Shown here piece after piece: positions 35,487 to 46,900 of a stretch of DNA of 64,000 nt (position 1 is the stretch's first letter; each line of letters starts with the position of its first letter). The notes under the pieces are model-generated. The model worked only from the letters and a program-made list of their open reading frames with translations. It ran no database searches and was not told the origin of the DNA. This DNA is from Agapanthus africanus (taxonomy: Eukaryota; Streptophyta; Magnoliopsida; Asparagales; Amaryllidaceae): assembly GCA_030015575.1 (NCBI GenBank), contig CM057349.1, positions 256,799,077 to 256,863,076 on the forward strand, given 5' to 3'. The translations under genes were made by a program, and so were the position numbers.

Positions 35487-37984
35487 TATGGATGATGAGG
35501 ATAGTATATGATACTTAGAGATGAGTCGGTATGATTGGGCACGATGCCATGAGATCGGTGATGTGATTTGGTTCGTATTATGAAAGACGACATGCTATTA
35601 TAGCGGGTCCTTGGGTGATGTGTTTTCATACACACGCATATATATATGTAGATGGTATCAGTATGTACTAGATTTAGATCAGTACCCCAGTTCATGATAT
35701 ATGATGATAAGGATACCATATGAATGATGTGATAAATGTGATATTGACCCATACCCTGATTTGGGATGCCGTACGATGGATTTACCGTACGAGTTATAAT
35801 TATGATGCTTGATCCGCACTCTTTGACTCGAGGATGTCATATTATATATTGTACCGTACGTGATACTATTGAGGCGAGATCACCGACTACTAGATATATA
35901 TAGATCGACTCAGACTTAGGTGGATTTCCTTACCCTTTCGACTAGTCTATTAGTTTAGTCCTGTAGCTTACTTAGTAGATATTAGACTGAGCCCGAGTCA
36001 TACTTATTTCCAAAACTAACGAATCATGAGTATTTCAAAGACAGGCCAAGTGATACTACAGATATTTCGAAGGACATACATTTTCTTAAAAACACCGTAG
36101 CCCCTATTTTTCTAAACACCACAATTCATGTTATTTCAAATGCCAAAACTGTATGACTCATATTGTACATTCCTTATTTTTGCATTTATTATTCACTTGC
36201 CTTTTATTCTTGTTGTTCGCATTGCATTGCATGCTTATATGTATTTTCGTTAGTTATTATGAAATCTGTTATTAGGACACCGGCACCATTACCGATGATG
36301 CGTATGCTCCACGTACACTTGCTTGCCGGCTCACATACATCTTCATCGGTAATTGCTATGTGACGTACACATTAGAGAATATTATTCATTGACGTAGCTT
36401 TCTAGCTGATAGTTTCAATATGTTATTGCTTTAGTATGTTAGTGTAATTATTGCATTCCTTGCTTGTTATCAGATGCATTCATATATTCATTTGTCATGT
36501 AATATTATAAGGCCACTCCGGATTGCCTGAGCCCAGTATTCACTATTATTTACTCTTGAGATTGTTATTTCGGATTTCCATGAGATTTCTGGATTTGGAG
36601 AAACCGCAAGGATTTATAAACTGATTATCATTTTCAAAAGATAGAAAATTGCGATTCTCTCCTGATATGATTTGAGATATATCCACCATGAGTTTTCTCG
36701 GCTCTTGAGCGATATCATACACCCGATTTGAGGAGGAGGAGAAACTGTCTGTGGGTGCATAGTGGACCCAGTGCGGTACCCCGGGGTGAGAAGGTCGCAG
36801 ATGATGGCGTTGAGCCTGAGACAGGGGAGAACTATTGACTGGTGATTTTATTGTGACGCGCCGGATATCTGGAGGATATTGACGTGGTCTTGAGATTTGA
36901 GGATTTGGGCCAGTCTGGATAGCCGGAGCCCTAGATATTGAGATTTGATTCTATAGGCCAGTCCGGATAGCCGGAGCCTGAGATATTGAGATGTTGAGAT
37001 GTAATTTTGTGTCGATGCTAGGCACTGATTTATGTTGATTTCATTCATGATACCTCGATTTAAATATACAGAAATCTCACTATTTTAAGAAAACAGTTTT
37101 CCATTCATGATATATTCTGTTTTCATTTCGATGCATTCATACATCATATATATGATTTATTGCTACCTAAGGCACTGACACGAGCACTTGGTATTACACT
37201 TATGTACAGATGTTTACCCTGGCCATTAGCAGATGTTTCAGGTTATAGTATTATTTTGAGGATATTACTGATCATATGACCTAGGTTTGAGTCATACATA
37301 CGATTTCTGCTCGATGATATTTTCTACTCACGAGTTGGAAACTCACCCCCGTTGTGCCACGGTTTCTTGCAGGTTTTGCCGTACAGGTTTTCCTTGGCGG
37401 CTTTGCTGGCACATTACTTCATTCCGGGTGATTGCTTTGGTAGGTGGGTTCACTTGCATCATGACCACCATTGTACTTTATTTATTCAGTTTTATCTAGT
37501 AACTCCATCAACCAGACTTGTATTTATTTATAGACTTAGAAGACCAGTGTATATTATTTCGACCTTAGAGTCGCGCTATATTATTATGGTTTTCTTGATG
37601 ATATTGAGTTTCCTTTTGAGTTTTGATCCTCGCCCTTCGGCGTTGTATATTATATTGCTTGCGTGGTTGTGACCACCAATTGGCGAAGAGCTAGCTCCCG
37701 CTTGGGGATGCCTTTATTCATATTATGCATGTTGTACCCTTTTGGGGCCAGTATTTACAAAGGAAACTCTGCCGAAATTTTCAGAAAAGACTTGAGATTT
37801 TAAAAATGCATACTTCGGCTTATGTTGTTAAACAACTTGCTTTAAAACTAAACTTTTCCTACTTTCTTCTTTTAAATAGTTTAGATTTCTGGGATTTTTT
37901 TGGCTTACTTGAATTAGATGGGGTCCTATAGACTTCATATGATTCAAGTGCCACTCACGTGCCGTTTCGGGTCATGACAACTCA

Positions 37985-40003
37985 TCTCTCAGGCGCCGTC
38001 ACCAGGACTGGTCCTCATATCCATACATCTCATGGAACCTGAGTGTCCAATCTCGACACTCGCAATCCACATATTAATACATCTCACGGAACCTGAGTGT
38101 CCAACCTCGACACTCGCAATTCACATATCAAGAGAAACAGGGTTTTCAAAACAATACACATTTCTTGAAATATCCCCGCGGTTCTCAAATCCAGAAAATC
38201 ACATGAAATCCATATCTCAATGCGTAAATCCATGTAATATGATGTATACAACATAGAACAACAATATGAGCATATCAAGGGAAATTCCTCTATTTAAGTG
38301 CATTATGTTATTAAATATATCACGCGGTTCCCAATTATCCAAAATCCAATACAACATCATATAAAGTGAACATGTAGCTATAGCAAGGTATATGTGTAAG
38401 CATGTAGGTATGCATGTATGCTATATTTCATATGCGCTATCGCACAAGAATCAATGCCTCAATATCACTAATCAATATAATATTATATATGTATATGTGT
38501 TGTGCGTATCATGGCAATTACCAACAGTGTGTGTAGTATACAATTAGTGCTCGTGCAACATGAACTGTCAATAATAGTGTAGTGTCCACAGGGTACAAGT
38601 CCAGGCACAATAAGTAATAATATGCAATGATGTCCATGCACCATCTCTATATGCGCATATAAACAGGAAGCTATTATCATATCATATCTAGCCCTGATGC
38701 TTAACGCCAAACGGGAGATTTCCCTATAGATGTTAATCTACTCACCGATGATGTCGAGCTAGGTAAATCCAGTCACCTGCTTCCCTATCTTCGCAGCGTT
38801 CGAAGTCCCCGCTCGCGATCCTATTAACAAAAACATAACAAGTGCAAAATCTCAGAAATCGACCAATATCACGTACCAACTACGTTTGAGCGACACACCA
38901 ACTCTAATCCAACTCTCAAGTGTTCGTCTAGTGGTTAACGTGTGTAGTGACACCCCGAAACCAACCCAAGTGCAGCAGCTACACAAGATCACGAACCGTG
39001 TCGGATAACGTAACGCGCGTAGTCAAAACACTAGATTATAGCAAAGTGATCCCATATTTTGATACACAACAAATTTGTGAAAGTTGCAAGTTCCACGAGA
39101 CCACATACAACCCCAGAGACCCTACGACCAAGACTCAAAACGCCAGTCCCCACTCTGGCCACAATTTGCGGCCAGAAGCAATAAAATTGCTGCCATGAAG
39201 GAAGGAAATGGTCTCAGGTTTTTATGGTGGGTTATAGGTCACAACACCAGGTCACTGTGATGGCAACTTTTCCAACAAACACCTAGTTCAATAGCAAATT
39301 CACACAGACTCCAATATGACAATAAAAATACGATATTTTTCACAAAACACTACCTTTTGTGTTCTAAACCACAACTACAAGCCAACACAACAATATAAAC
39401 ACCTAATTATCAGTTAGAGGTCATTACCTACCCACTCTTGCTCAAAAATCAAATCTTTCCAAGCTCTAAGGCATCTTAGTGGCTAAAGCAAGACTTGAGA
39501 AGTGTTTTAGTGGGATTTTATGAAGTTTTGCAAGGTTTTGGTGATGGGGTAGTGAGGGTTCAGTTGAGGGTTGAGGAGATGAATAATAATTAAGAATGAG
39601 AGAAGAATGAGAGAGTGAGGTGTGATAATGGTGAGAGGGTGAGTGTAGGGTGAGCTTTTACCTTATATTTAGTCTCTCCCTCTCCTCATTAATGCTCACA
39701 TTAATACCTCCATGACTCACCTAACCACCTCTCTCTCAATCCAAAACATGAAAATATCTCTCACACAAATATCTAAGCTCAAGGTTAATCAAGGCATTGA
39801 TTGCTTAAGGTGTCATGGATACTAAACAAGGTTAACACTAACTAACCCTCACATTAAAATGCACAAGTGTGTGCAAGCCATAACAAATAATAATAAAATA
39901 TTAATTAATTGTTATAAAATGTGAGGAAACCGATTTGGTAAACTTTTCCTTAAAAACCCGCATTAACGCTTAATTAACACTAATTGCATTCTAAGGTGTT
40001 ACA
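37985..40003 (-). repeat. D 3' LTR, inner part (right of F)
   Basis: It continues the D LTR after F and ends at GGTGTTACA, the complement of the LTR start TGTAACACC. It matches the B 3' LTR in reverse: GGCCACAATTTGCGGCCAG near 39158 and AGAATGAGAGAGTGAG near 39604. A short direct repeat, AACCTGAGTGTCC, recurs at 38036 and 38090. No gene. Confidence 0.85.
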
Positions 40004-40016
40004 ATCTCCCCCCTTA
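40004..40016 (-). other. Polypurine tract of D
   Basis: On the minus strand, AAGGGGGGAGAT lies directly before the LTR start. It is the expected plus-strand primer. Confidence 0.85.
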
Positions 40017-40688
40017 AAGAAATTCGTCCCCGAATTTAAAATTCTTACTAAGCGTACCTTCAAAGAGATGGGGGAATTTCTTCCGCATCTCGCTCTCAGC
40101 CTCCCAAGCGATCTCTTCACCAGTTAGGCTACGTCAAAGAACCTTCACAGATGGCATGACCTTTGATCGAAGTTTCTTCACCTGCCGATCCAATATAACT
40201 ACCGGCTGCTCGGTGAACGAAAGATCGGGCTCAAGCTGAATGGTCTGGTGCTGAATCATGTGAGAAGGATCATGAAGGTATCTACGAAGCATCGACACAT
40301 GGAATAGGGGGTGAACATCCGAAAAACTGAGCGGGGGTGCCAAACGATAGGCAACAGTACCAACTCGCTCAAGGATCTCGAAAGGACCTAAAAATCTAGG
40401 ACTGAGCTTTCTCTTTTTCCCAAATCTCATAACGCCCTTCATCGGAGAAATCCGCAGGAATACATGATCCCCCACTGCGAACTCAAGTCAGCGACGACGA
40501 CGGTCGGCATAAGACTTCTGTCTGCACTGGGCTGCTCTCATCCTGTCCTGAATTAGCTGGATCTTCTCCGTAGTCTCTTGAACTAGCTGGGGTCACAAAA
40601 CCCTACTCTCGCTGAGTTCGGTCCAACAGACTGGCGATCGACACTTCCTACCGTACAAAGCCTCAAAAGGTGCCATCTGAATAGTCTC
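40017..40688 (-). pseudogene. D integrase end and chromodomain-like tail, left of H
   Basis: The minus frame at 40134-40475 reads GDHVFLRISPMKGVMRFGKK, then LSPRFLGPFEILERVG, FHVSMLRRYLHDPSH and LDRQVKKLRSK. This is the C-terminal integrase tail of Tekay/Del chromoviruses, where a chromodomain normally follows and targets integration to heterochromatin. Further right, integrase text continues up to the H insertion. A broken fossil. Confidence 0.83.
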
Positions 40689-42257
40689 TGATTGTTAAGG
40701 ATTCTGCGTGTTCAAGTTTTAGTTAAATACCGCAATCAAGACGGTTTCGCTTGTAGCTAGCCGGTTGAGTACGGGTCGTCCGCAGGGAGATGGGAGTCTT
40801 TTTCTATGTGTTTTAACGAGTTAAGTCCAGTTTTTCAGATTTGTTTGTGATTATCTAAGTGTTAAGGTGATATTTAAAGAGAGCTTGTTAGGGTTAGGAT
40901 TAGGTTAGTTTGAGTTAGGAGTCTCCCACATTTTTCGTTGCCCCTCTTAATATCGGTGTTACGGTAATCGGCAACAACGGGGATTAGCACGACTAGGAAG
41001 GAACTTGCGAGTATAAGCTAGGCTTTCCAACGCATAAGTTCTTCCTTTTGGTGCTTGTCCGTCCGTTCTTGGCTCTTAGCCATAACCTCCGGTTAATTCA
41101 ACCACAACCGGTCTCACTACGGAATCACCGCTATCATGTAGGATAGGGTGCCGTAAGGAGCGGATTGTGGTTCAATTAACGGGAGTCGAATTAAGCTGTT
41201 GGGCAAGGAAAGAGTGAGAGAAATTTCCTTCTCTCAAACTTCCCTTATCCTATCCTAACAAGTATGAAACTACTCACACATTATGATACGGGAAAATAAA
41301 ACAAAACAAAAGAGGAAGATAGAAAGAAGAGATTAGAAGAGAACAACTAGCTATTTGCGACCTCACCTTGGCGAGGATCAAGCGTAAGCATCATGGTTGT
41401 TTTTAAGGATAAAGAAAAGAGAGAAGAAAGAAACAACAAGAAATAACAACAACTAAGTTAACAAATTAAAATTACAACAATTAACAAGATAATAAGACAA
41501 GCATAATAATGAAAGAGTCTTCTTTATTCATCATTCTTCACTCACAAAGCTCACTACAAGTTTTAATGGAGAAGAGATGAGAAGAGGAAGAAGAAACACA
41601 ACTAAACCTAGAAAAGAAAATACAAGATTATGGACCCCTTGACTTCACAAGATTCTGGGGTATTTATAGGCTGAAGACTGAAAACCTAGGGCAGAATTCT
41701 GAACCCATGTAAAAAGACAAAACTACCCCCAAAAGACCATCACCTTTGGCGCCAGAACGGCCGCGGAAATGCGGCCTAGACCCCCCTTTGGCCGCGGTTC
41801 TGCGGCCATATAGAGGAATTGGGCTGTCTGCTTTTTTGTGCTTCCCTGGTTTTTCATGTACTTTATTCTGGTATATGTATTTTCTCAAATTGTCTTTACG
41901 ATTTTTCCAGAATTTCTGTTGAGGGAAAGGTGGACTTTTTGTCATGATTTCCTCGAGCTCCGCGTAGATTTCTTGGATCTTGTGCTGCCATTGAGCCTTG
42001 TGCATGAAAACGACATTGATTTGACATTTTGTCTCTTAAACTGGTGTGTGGCAACAGACGGATAAAGAGCGGAGATCCGTGTTTTATCTGTGGTTGGCAG
42101 GAACCCGGATTTTGTCGTGTTTCCCATGAATTTCACCGTTTTAGAACCGAGAACCTGTATCCTGCAATTGACTAGCAAACACGGCTCAAGAGTATCTACC
42201 GATATGCAATGTGATAAAAATTGGGCGGTATGAAAATGCAAAAATCTGATATGAACA
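40689..42257 (-). repeat. 3' LTR of H
   Basis: It runs from TGATTGTTAAGG to GATATGAACA on the plus strand, 1569 bp, same length as its partner. It contains a TATA box (41661-41668 in reverse) and the GC-rich hairpin 41759-41807. Downstream of the LTR start, short minus frames such as 41664-42005 are LTR text. Confidence 0.93.
41759..41807. repeat. GC-rich hairpin in the H 3' LTR
   Basis: GGCCGCGGAAATGCGGCC (41759-41776) faces GGCCGCGGTTCTGCGGCC (41790-41807) with a C/T-rich spacer. In the partner LTR the arms are at about 52196-52213 and 52227-52244. Confidence 0.85.
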
Positions 42258-43937
42258 AATACCCCCAAACTTATCATTTGCTCGTCCCGAACAAAGCCAA
42301 TTTATTCACAAAAAATTTCCTAACCTCACTTTCGCAGGGAACGCGATTGCACTGAGCATGTGCAACAAGCCGTTAAACCTCTAGGTGTCCCTAGTAGGAG
42401 GAGTGTTGTCTCCTGAGGGTTTTCAGCGGATACTACCCACAAAATCCGGTCAAGTTGGTTTTGTAAAATAACTAAGATTCAAACCCTAAAGTTTTGTTTC
42501 AGAAAATAACAATTCTATAATCCTTAGTCTAGACTATCGAACCTTTATTTTTCACACCTCGCTTCTTCTTTAACTACAGATTTTATATGTCTTTACGTGC
42601 AGTGCAAATAGTGTCGTTAAGTTCCAGAAGGATCGATTAAAGTCATCATGTCGCATAATAAAGCCCAGATAACAATTTTAAAAGGATCACATAAGTTTTA
42701 TAAAGAGTTAAGTATTTTTCAAGTTTCGTTTTCCAGTAAGGTTTCAACTTCAGAATTTCTATCTTCCTTAACAGGAAACTAAGTCGTATTTTTCACTCCA
42801 CCTTTTTCTTGTTTTCATTTCATACACACCTCTGTGAACGTGCAATAGTCTTTATCATAGAATAGAACCTTCATATCTCCGTTAAAATTTTTTTATAAAA
42901 GCCTGTCTTTTATCAAGATTATTCTCACACAAAGAACCGTTAGGAATTTTAACTCGGAGAGAACACTTGCTTGACTTTGTTTTAAACTGGACTTTCTAGG
43001 CTACTTAGCGAGCTTTGGGCCAATGCACCCAAACCAGTTGGTTTTAGGGCATTAGGTGTAGAAACACCCCAGCGGACTTAATTACTCAAGTTACCTAGGT
43101 CCAAAAACAAAAGACAGTTTGGCGTGAAAATCAGATGATTTAATACGAACGGAGACATAACCGGCAGTTCAATTATTATTTTTTTTTGGATAAAAGACGT
43201 GTTTAGTGGGTTCGGTGTGTAATCATTTCAATCAAGTTTCAGATGGGTTATTTTTCAGACTTAGTTCCAATTACGGCATCAATAATATTCCTTCATATTC
43301 GCTTTCCTTCATAAACTATTCTTGACATTACTTATTTCAGAACAAACCTATTTGATCCTCAGAAAATCATTTATCTGTTTAAAAGTTTTTAAACATAAAA
43401 GACTTGTCATCTAATTCCCAAAAACTCACGACACGTGTAGTGTGATGTAAAGACATATATCAGCTATAGTTAACTTCAAAGGAGAGTTATCTTTCAGGTT
43501 TTCAAAATCTAAACATAAGATTTAGTTATTCCTATTTTTTCAAACAAAAACCGTCGAAATGTTGAATCAGAGTTCTTCCACAAGCTAACTTGACAGAAAA
43601 GTTTTTATATTTTTTAGAAAATTTTCAGATTTTTATGGATTTTAATATGCAGATGCAAAATATACATATGAATGCGAAGGTAAGAAATGCGTACCGAGCG
43701 TACCCCCAAACTTAAACTGGACAGTGTCCTCACTGTCATTGCATGAAGAGATCATTTGAAGGGTCAAAATTGTCGGTTAGCGATACACAAATTTTTATTT
43801 GTTTTTGTTTTTAAAGAAAAGAAAAAGAATATACACAAATATATACAAAATGGTTTGTAAATACCTCCAAACTTATTTGGAACAGTGTCCACTGTTCTTG
43901 GCTGGATAACCGAAGTTTGGTGGTAGGCAGAGGAAGA
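42258..43937 (-). other. H 3' non-coding region, PPT and duplicated hairpin-PPT units
   Basis: This 1.68-kb region lies between the end of pol and the 3' LTR. The PPT, GATAAGTTTGGGGGTATT on the minus strand, is at about 42258-42276. A hairpin built on TTTG..CGAGCAAA lies beside it. Two further G-rich tracts lie at 43862-43878 and 43701-43717, each with a CAGTG..CACTG hairpin (43881-43896 and 43720-43737). Athila elements can carry an env-like frame here; I see none. Confidence 0.75.
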
Positions 43938-46900
43938 TCATACAAGGTAAACCGGCTCCTGTAAGAACAGGAGCTCCTCTGTTGGTTCGGTGCTAAGGTA
44001 CGGTTTGCATCGGTGTCCGTTTACTTTGAAGAGTGAACCGTCCTTTGGATTTTCCAAATCCACAGCGCCCTGCGGATACACATTCCGCACAAAATACGGC
44101 CCTTTCCAGCGAGATCTGAGCTTTCCTGGATGGAAGTGAAGTCGGGTGTCGTAAAGCAGTACCTGCTGACCAGGTACAAAGGTTTTGCGCAAAAGATGTT
44201 TATCATGAAACACCTTCGTTCGATTCTTAACGACAACCGCTTTATCGTAAGCCTCATCCCTAAGCTCGCTTAATTCGTTCAACTGCAGCTTCCGATGGCT
44301 ACCCGCATCCTCGAGAGACAGATTCAGCTCTTTTATCGCCCAAAATGCGCGATGCTCTATTTCGACAGGTAGGTGGCAGGCTTTTCCGTACACAAGCCGA
44401 TAGGGAGACATGCCAAGGTCGGTCTTATAAGCGGTTCGAAAAGCCCAAAGGGCATCAGTGAGTTTCAGCGACCAATCCTTACGGTTCTTGGAAACCGTCT
44501 TCTCCAGTATCTGCTTGATTTGCCGATTTGAAACTTCGGCCTGCCCGCAGGTTTGGGGGTGGTAGGGCGTAGAGAGCTTATGATTAATGGAGTATTTCCG
44601 CATCAAGGCCTCGAAGGTTTTGTTGCAGAAATGACTTCCATTGTCACTAATGATCGCTCGGGGGTGCCCAAACCGGGAGAAAATGTTTTCTTTAAGGAAC
44701 CTAACGACAACCTTGTTATCGTTAGTCCGGCTGGGCACAGCCTCGACCCATTTAGAGACGTAATCAACAGCGAGAAGGATGTACAAGTTTCCGAAAGAGC
44801 TGGGAAACGGCCCCATGAAATCTATCCCCCAAACATCGAAAATCTCCACAACCAAGATCGGTTGGAGCGGCATCTCGTTCCTCCGGGATATCCGGCCCAT
44901 GTGTTGGCACCGGGAGCAAGTCTTGCAATAGTCATGAGCGTCTTTGAAGAGTTGTGGCCAGTAGAAACCACATTGCAAGATCTTATCAGCTGTCTTTCTG
45001 GGCCCAAAATGCCCGCCACACGCTTGATCGTGGCAAAATGACAGCACACTCTTGAATTCCTCGTCAGGGACACACCGACGAATAATCTGGTCGGGACAGT
45101 ACTTAAACAAGTAGGGTTCGTCCCAGTAAAAGTGTTTTACTTGGGATAAGAAGCGAAGTCTGTCCTGACTTGACCATTCATTCGGTAGTAATCCCATGGC
45201 CAAATAGTTCACAATATCTGCGAACCAGGGTTCGCAAGATACTGTCAAGAGCTGTTCATCCGGGAAAACGTCGTTGATCGGAATTGGAAGCGAAGGCGAA
45301 GAAGGAAGTCGTGAGAGATGGTCGGCAACTACGTTTTCACATCCTCGTTTGTCCTTAATGACAAGGTCAAACTCTTGAAGCAAGAGGATCCAACGTATTA
45401 ACCGAGATTTTGCATCTTTCTTCGCAAAAAGATGGCGCAGAGCAGAATGGTCCGTGTAGACAATGACTGGAGAGCCGATGAGGTAGGGCCTGAACTTTTC
45501 TAAAGCAAATACAACAGCTAAGAATTCCTTCTCAGTTGTTGTATAATTGAGTTGGGCGTCGTTCAGGGTTCGGCTCGCATAATAGATTACGTGCGGCATC
45601 TTGTTGATGTGTTGTCCAAGGACAGCACCAATGGCACAGTCGGATGCATCGCACATAATCTCGAATGGGTGCGTCCAGTCAGGTGAAGAAAGAACGGGAG
45701 CAGAAGTGAGTGAGCTTTTCAATGACTCGAATGCAGTCACACAGCTCGAGTTGAAGTCGAATGGCGTATCCTTGGCCAGCAAAAGTGTCAAGGGCCTAGC
45801 AATCTTGCTAAAGTCCTTGATGAACCGTCTATAGAAACCGGCATGGCCAAGGAAGACTCGGATATCTCTGACGCATCGGGGAGGAGGTAGATTGTAAATG
45901 ACCTCAATCTTTGCTTTGTCAACCTCTATGCCATTTTGCGAGAAGATATGTCCTAAGACAATACCTTCGCGCACCATGAAGTGGCATTTCTCCCAGTTCA
46001 AAGTGAGATTCTTGTCCTTACATCGGGTAAGGACAGCGTCAAGATGCAGCAAACACTCGTTGAAGGAATCGCCGAAGATGGAGAAGTCATCCATGAAAAT
46101 CTCCAGAAATTTTTCCACCATGTCTGAGAAAATTCCCATCATACACCGCTGGAAGGTAGCGGGCGCATTGCATAACCCAAAGGGCATGCGTCGATATGCA
46201 AACGTGCCGAAAGGACAAGTGAATGTGGTCTTGTCCTGGTCTTTTTCGGCGATGGGAATTTGATTATAGCCAGAGTAGCCATCAAGAAAGCAGTAGTACT
46301 CGTGTCCGGCCAATCGTTCAAGCATCTGGTCAATGAAAGGTAGCGGAAAGTGGTCTTTCCGCGTTGCGGCGTTGAGTTTTCTGTAATCAATGCACACTCG
46401 CCACCCAGTTTGGGTGCGAGTAGGGATTAACTCGTTCCCCTCGTTAGTGATGACCGTGATGCCCGACTTCTTGGGGACAACATGAATGGGGCTAACCCAC
46501 TGGCTATCAGAGATAGGGTAAATGATACCACTATCTAGACAGTTTACGATCTTCTTCTTCACAGCCTCTTTCATGACTGGATTGAGACGTCTTTGTGGAT
46601 CCCGGGCTGGTTTGGCATCATCCATCAGATGAATGTGATGCTCAACGATCAGGGGACTAATCCCCTTGATGTCCGCCATGGACCAGCCAAAAACTTGCCT
46701 GTTGCTGTGCAAGACCGCGAGAAGGGCTTTCTCTTGCTCTGGAGCTAGAGAAGCCGAGATAATGACAGGAAGGGTCTCGTTCTCACCCAAGTAAGCGTAC
46801 TTAAGGTGAGACGGAAAAGGCTTGAGTTCGAGCGTGGGAGGAGAAACGATTGAAGGCAAGATTGGTGCAGAGGTCTCGAACTCAAAGGACTCCAGCAAAG

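Larger units (their letters stand above)
27447..37979 (+). mobile_element. Solo LTR F (Tekay-related gypsy) in the D LTR, split by copia G
   Basis: F runs from TGTAACATTTC to GGGTCATGACA and is flanked by a perfect target repeat ACTCA at 27442-27446 and 37980-37984. After subtracting G (28386-34536) it is about 4.4 kb, with no primer site, gag or pol, so it reads as one LTR left by recombination. Its 3' half follows the plan of the B and D LTRs: GTGAGTAGATATATATCTAC near 35100, CCACCATGAGTTTTCTCGG near 36682, GCCAGTCCGGATAGCCGGAG near 36957, GTTGTGCCACGG near 37350 and an end in GACA. It is clearly another family from B and D. Short frames within it are not genes. Confidence 0.82.

Noticed and set aside
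35291-35752. 153-codon frame rich in Cys, His and Tyr
   Set aside because: It is a translation of CA/TG microsatellites in the F LTR.
38036-38113. A CRISPR-like array from spaced GTGTC repeats
   Set aside because: Repeats are short, imperfect and shared between paired LTRs. This is a plant LTR, not a prokaryotic array.
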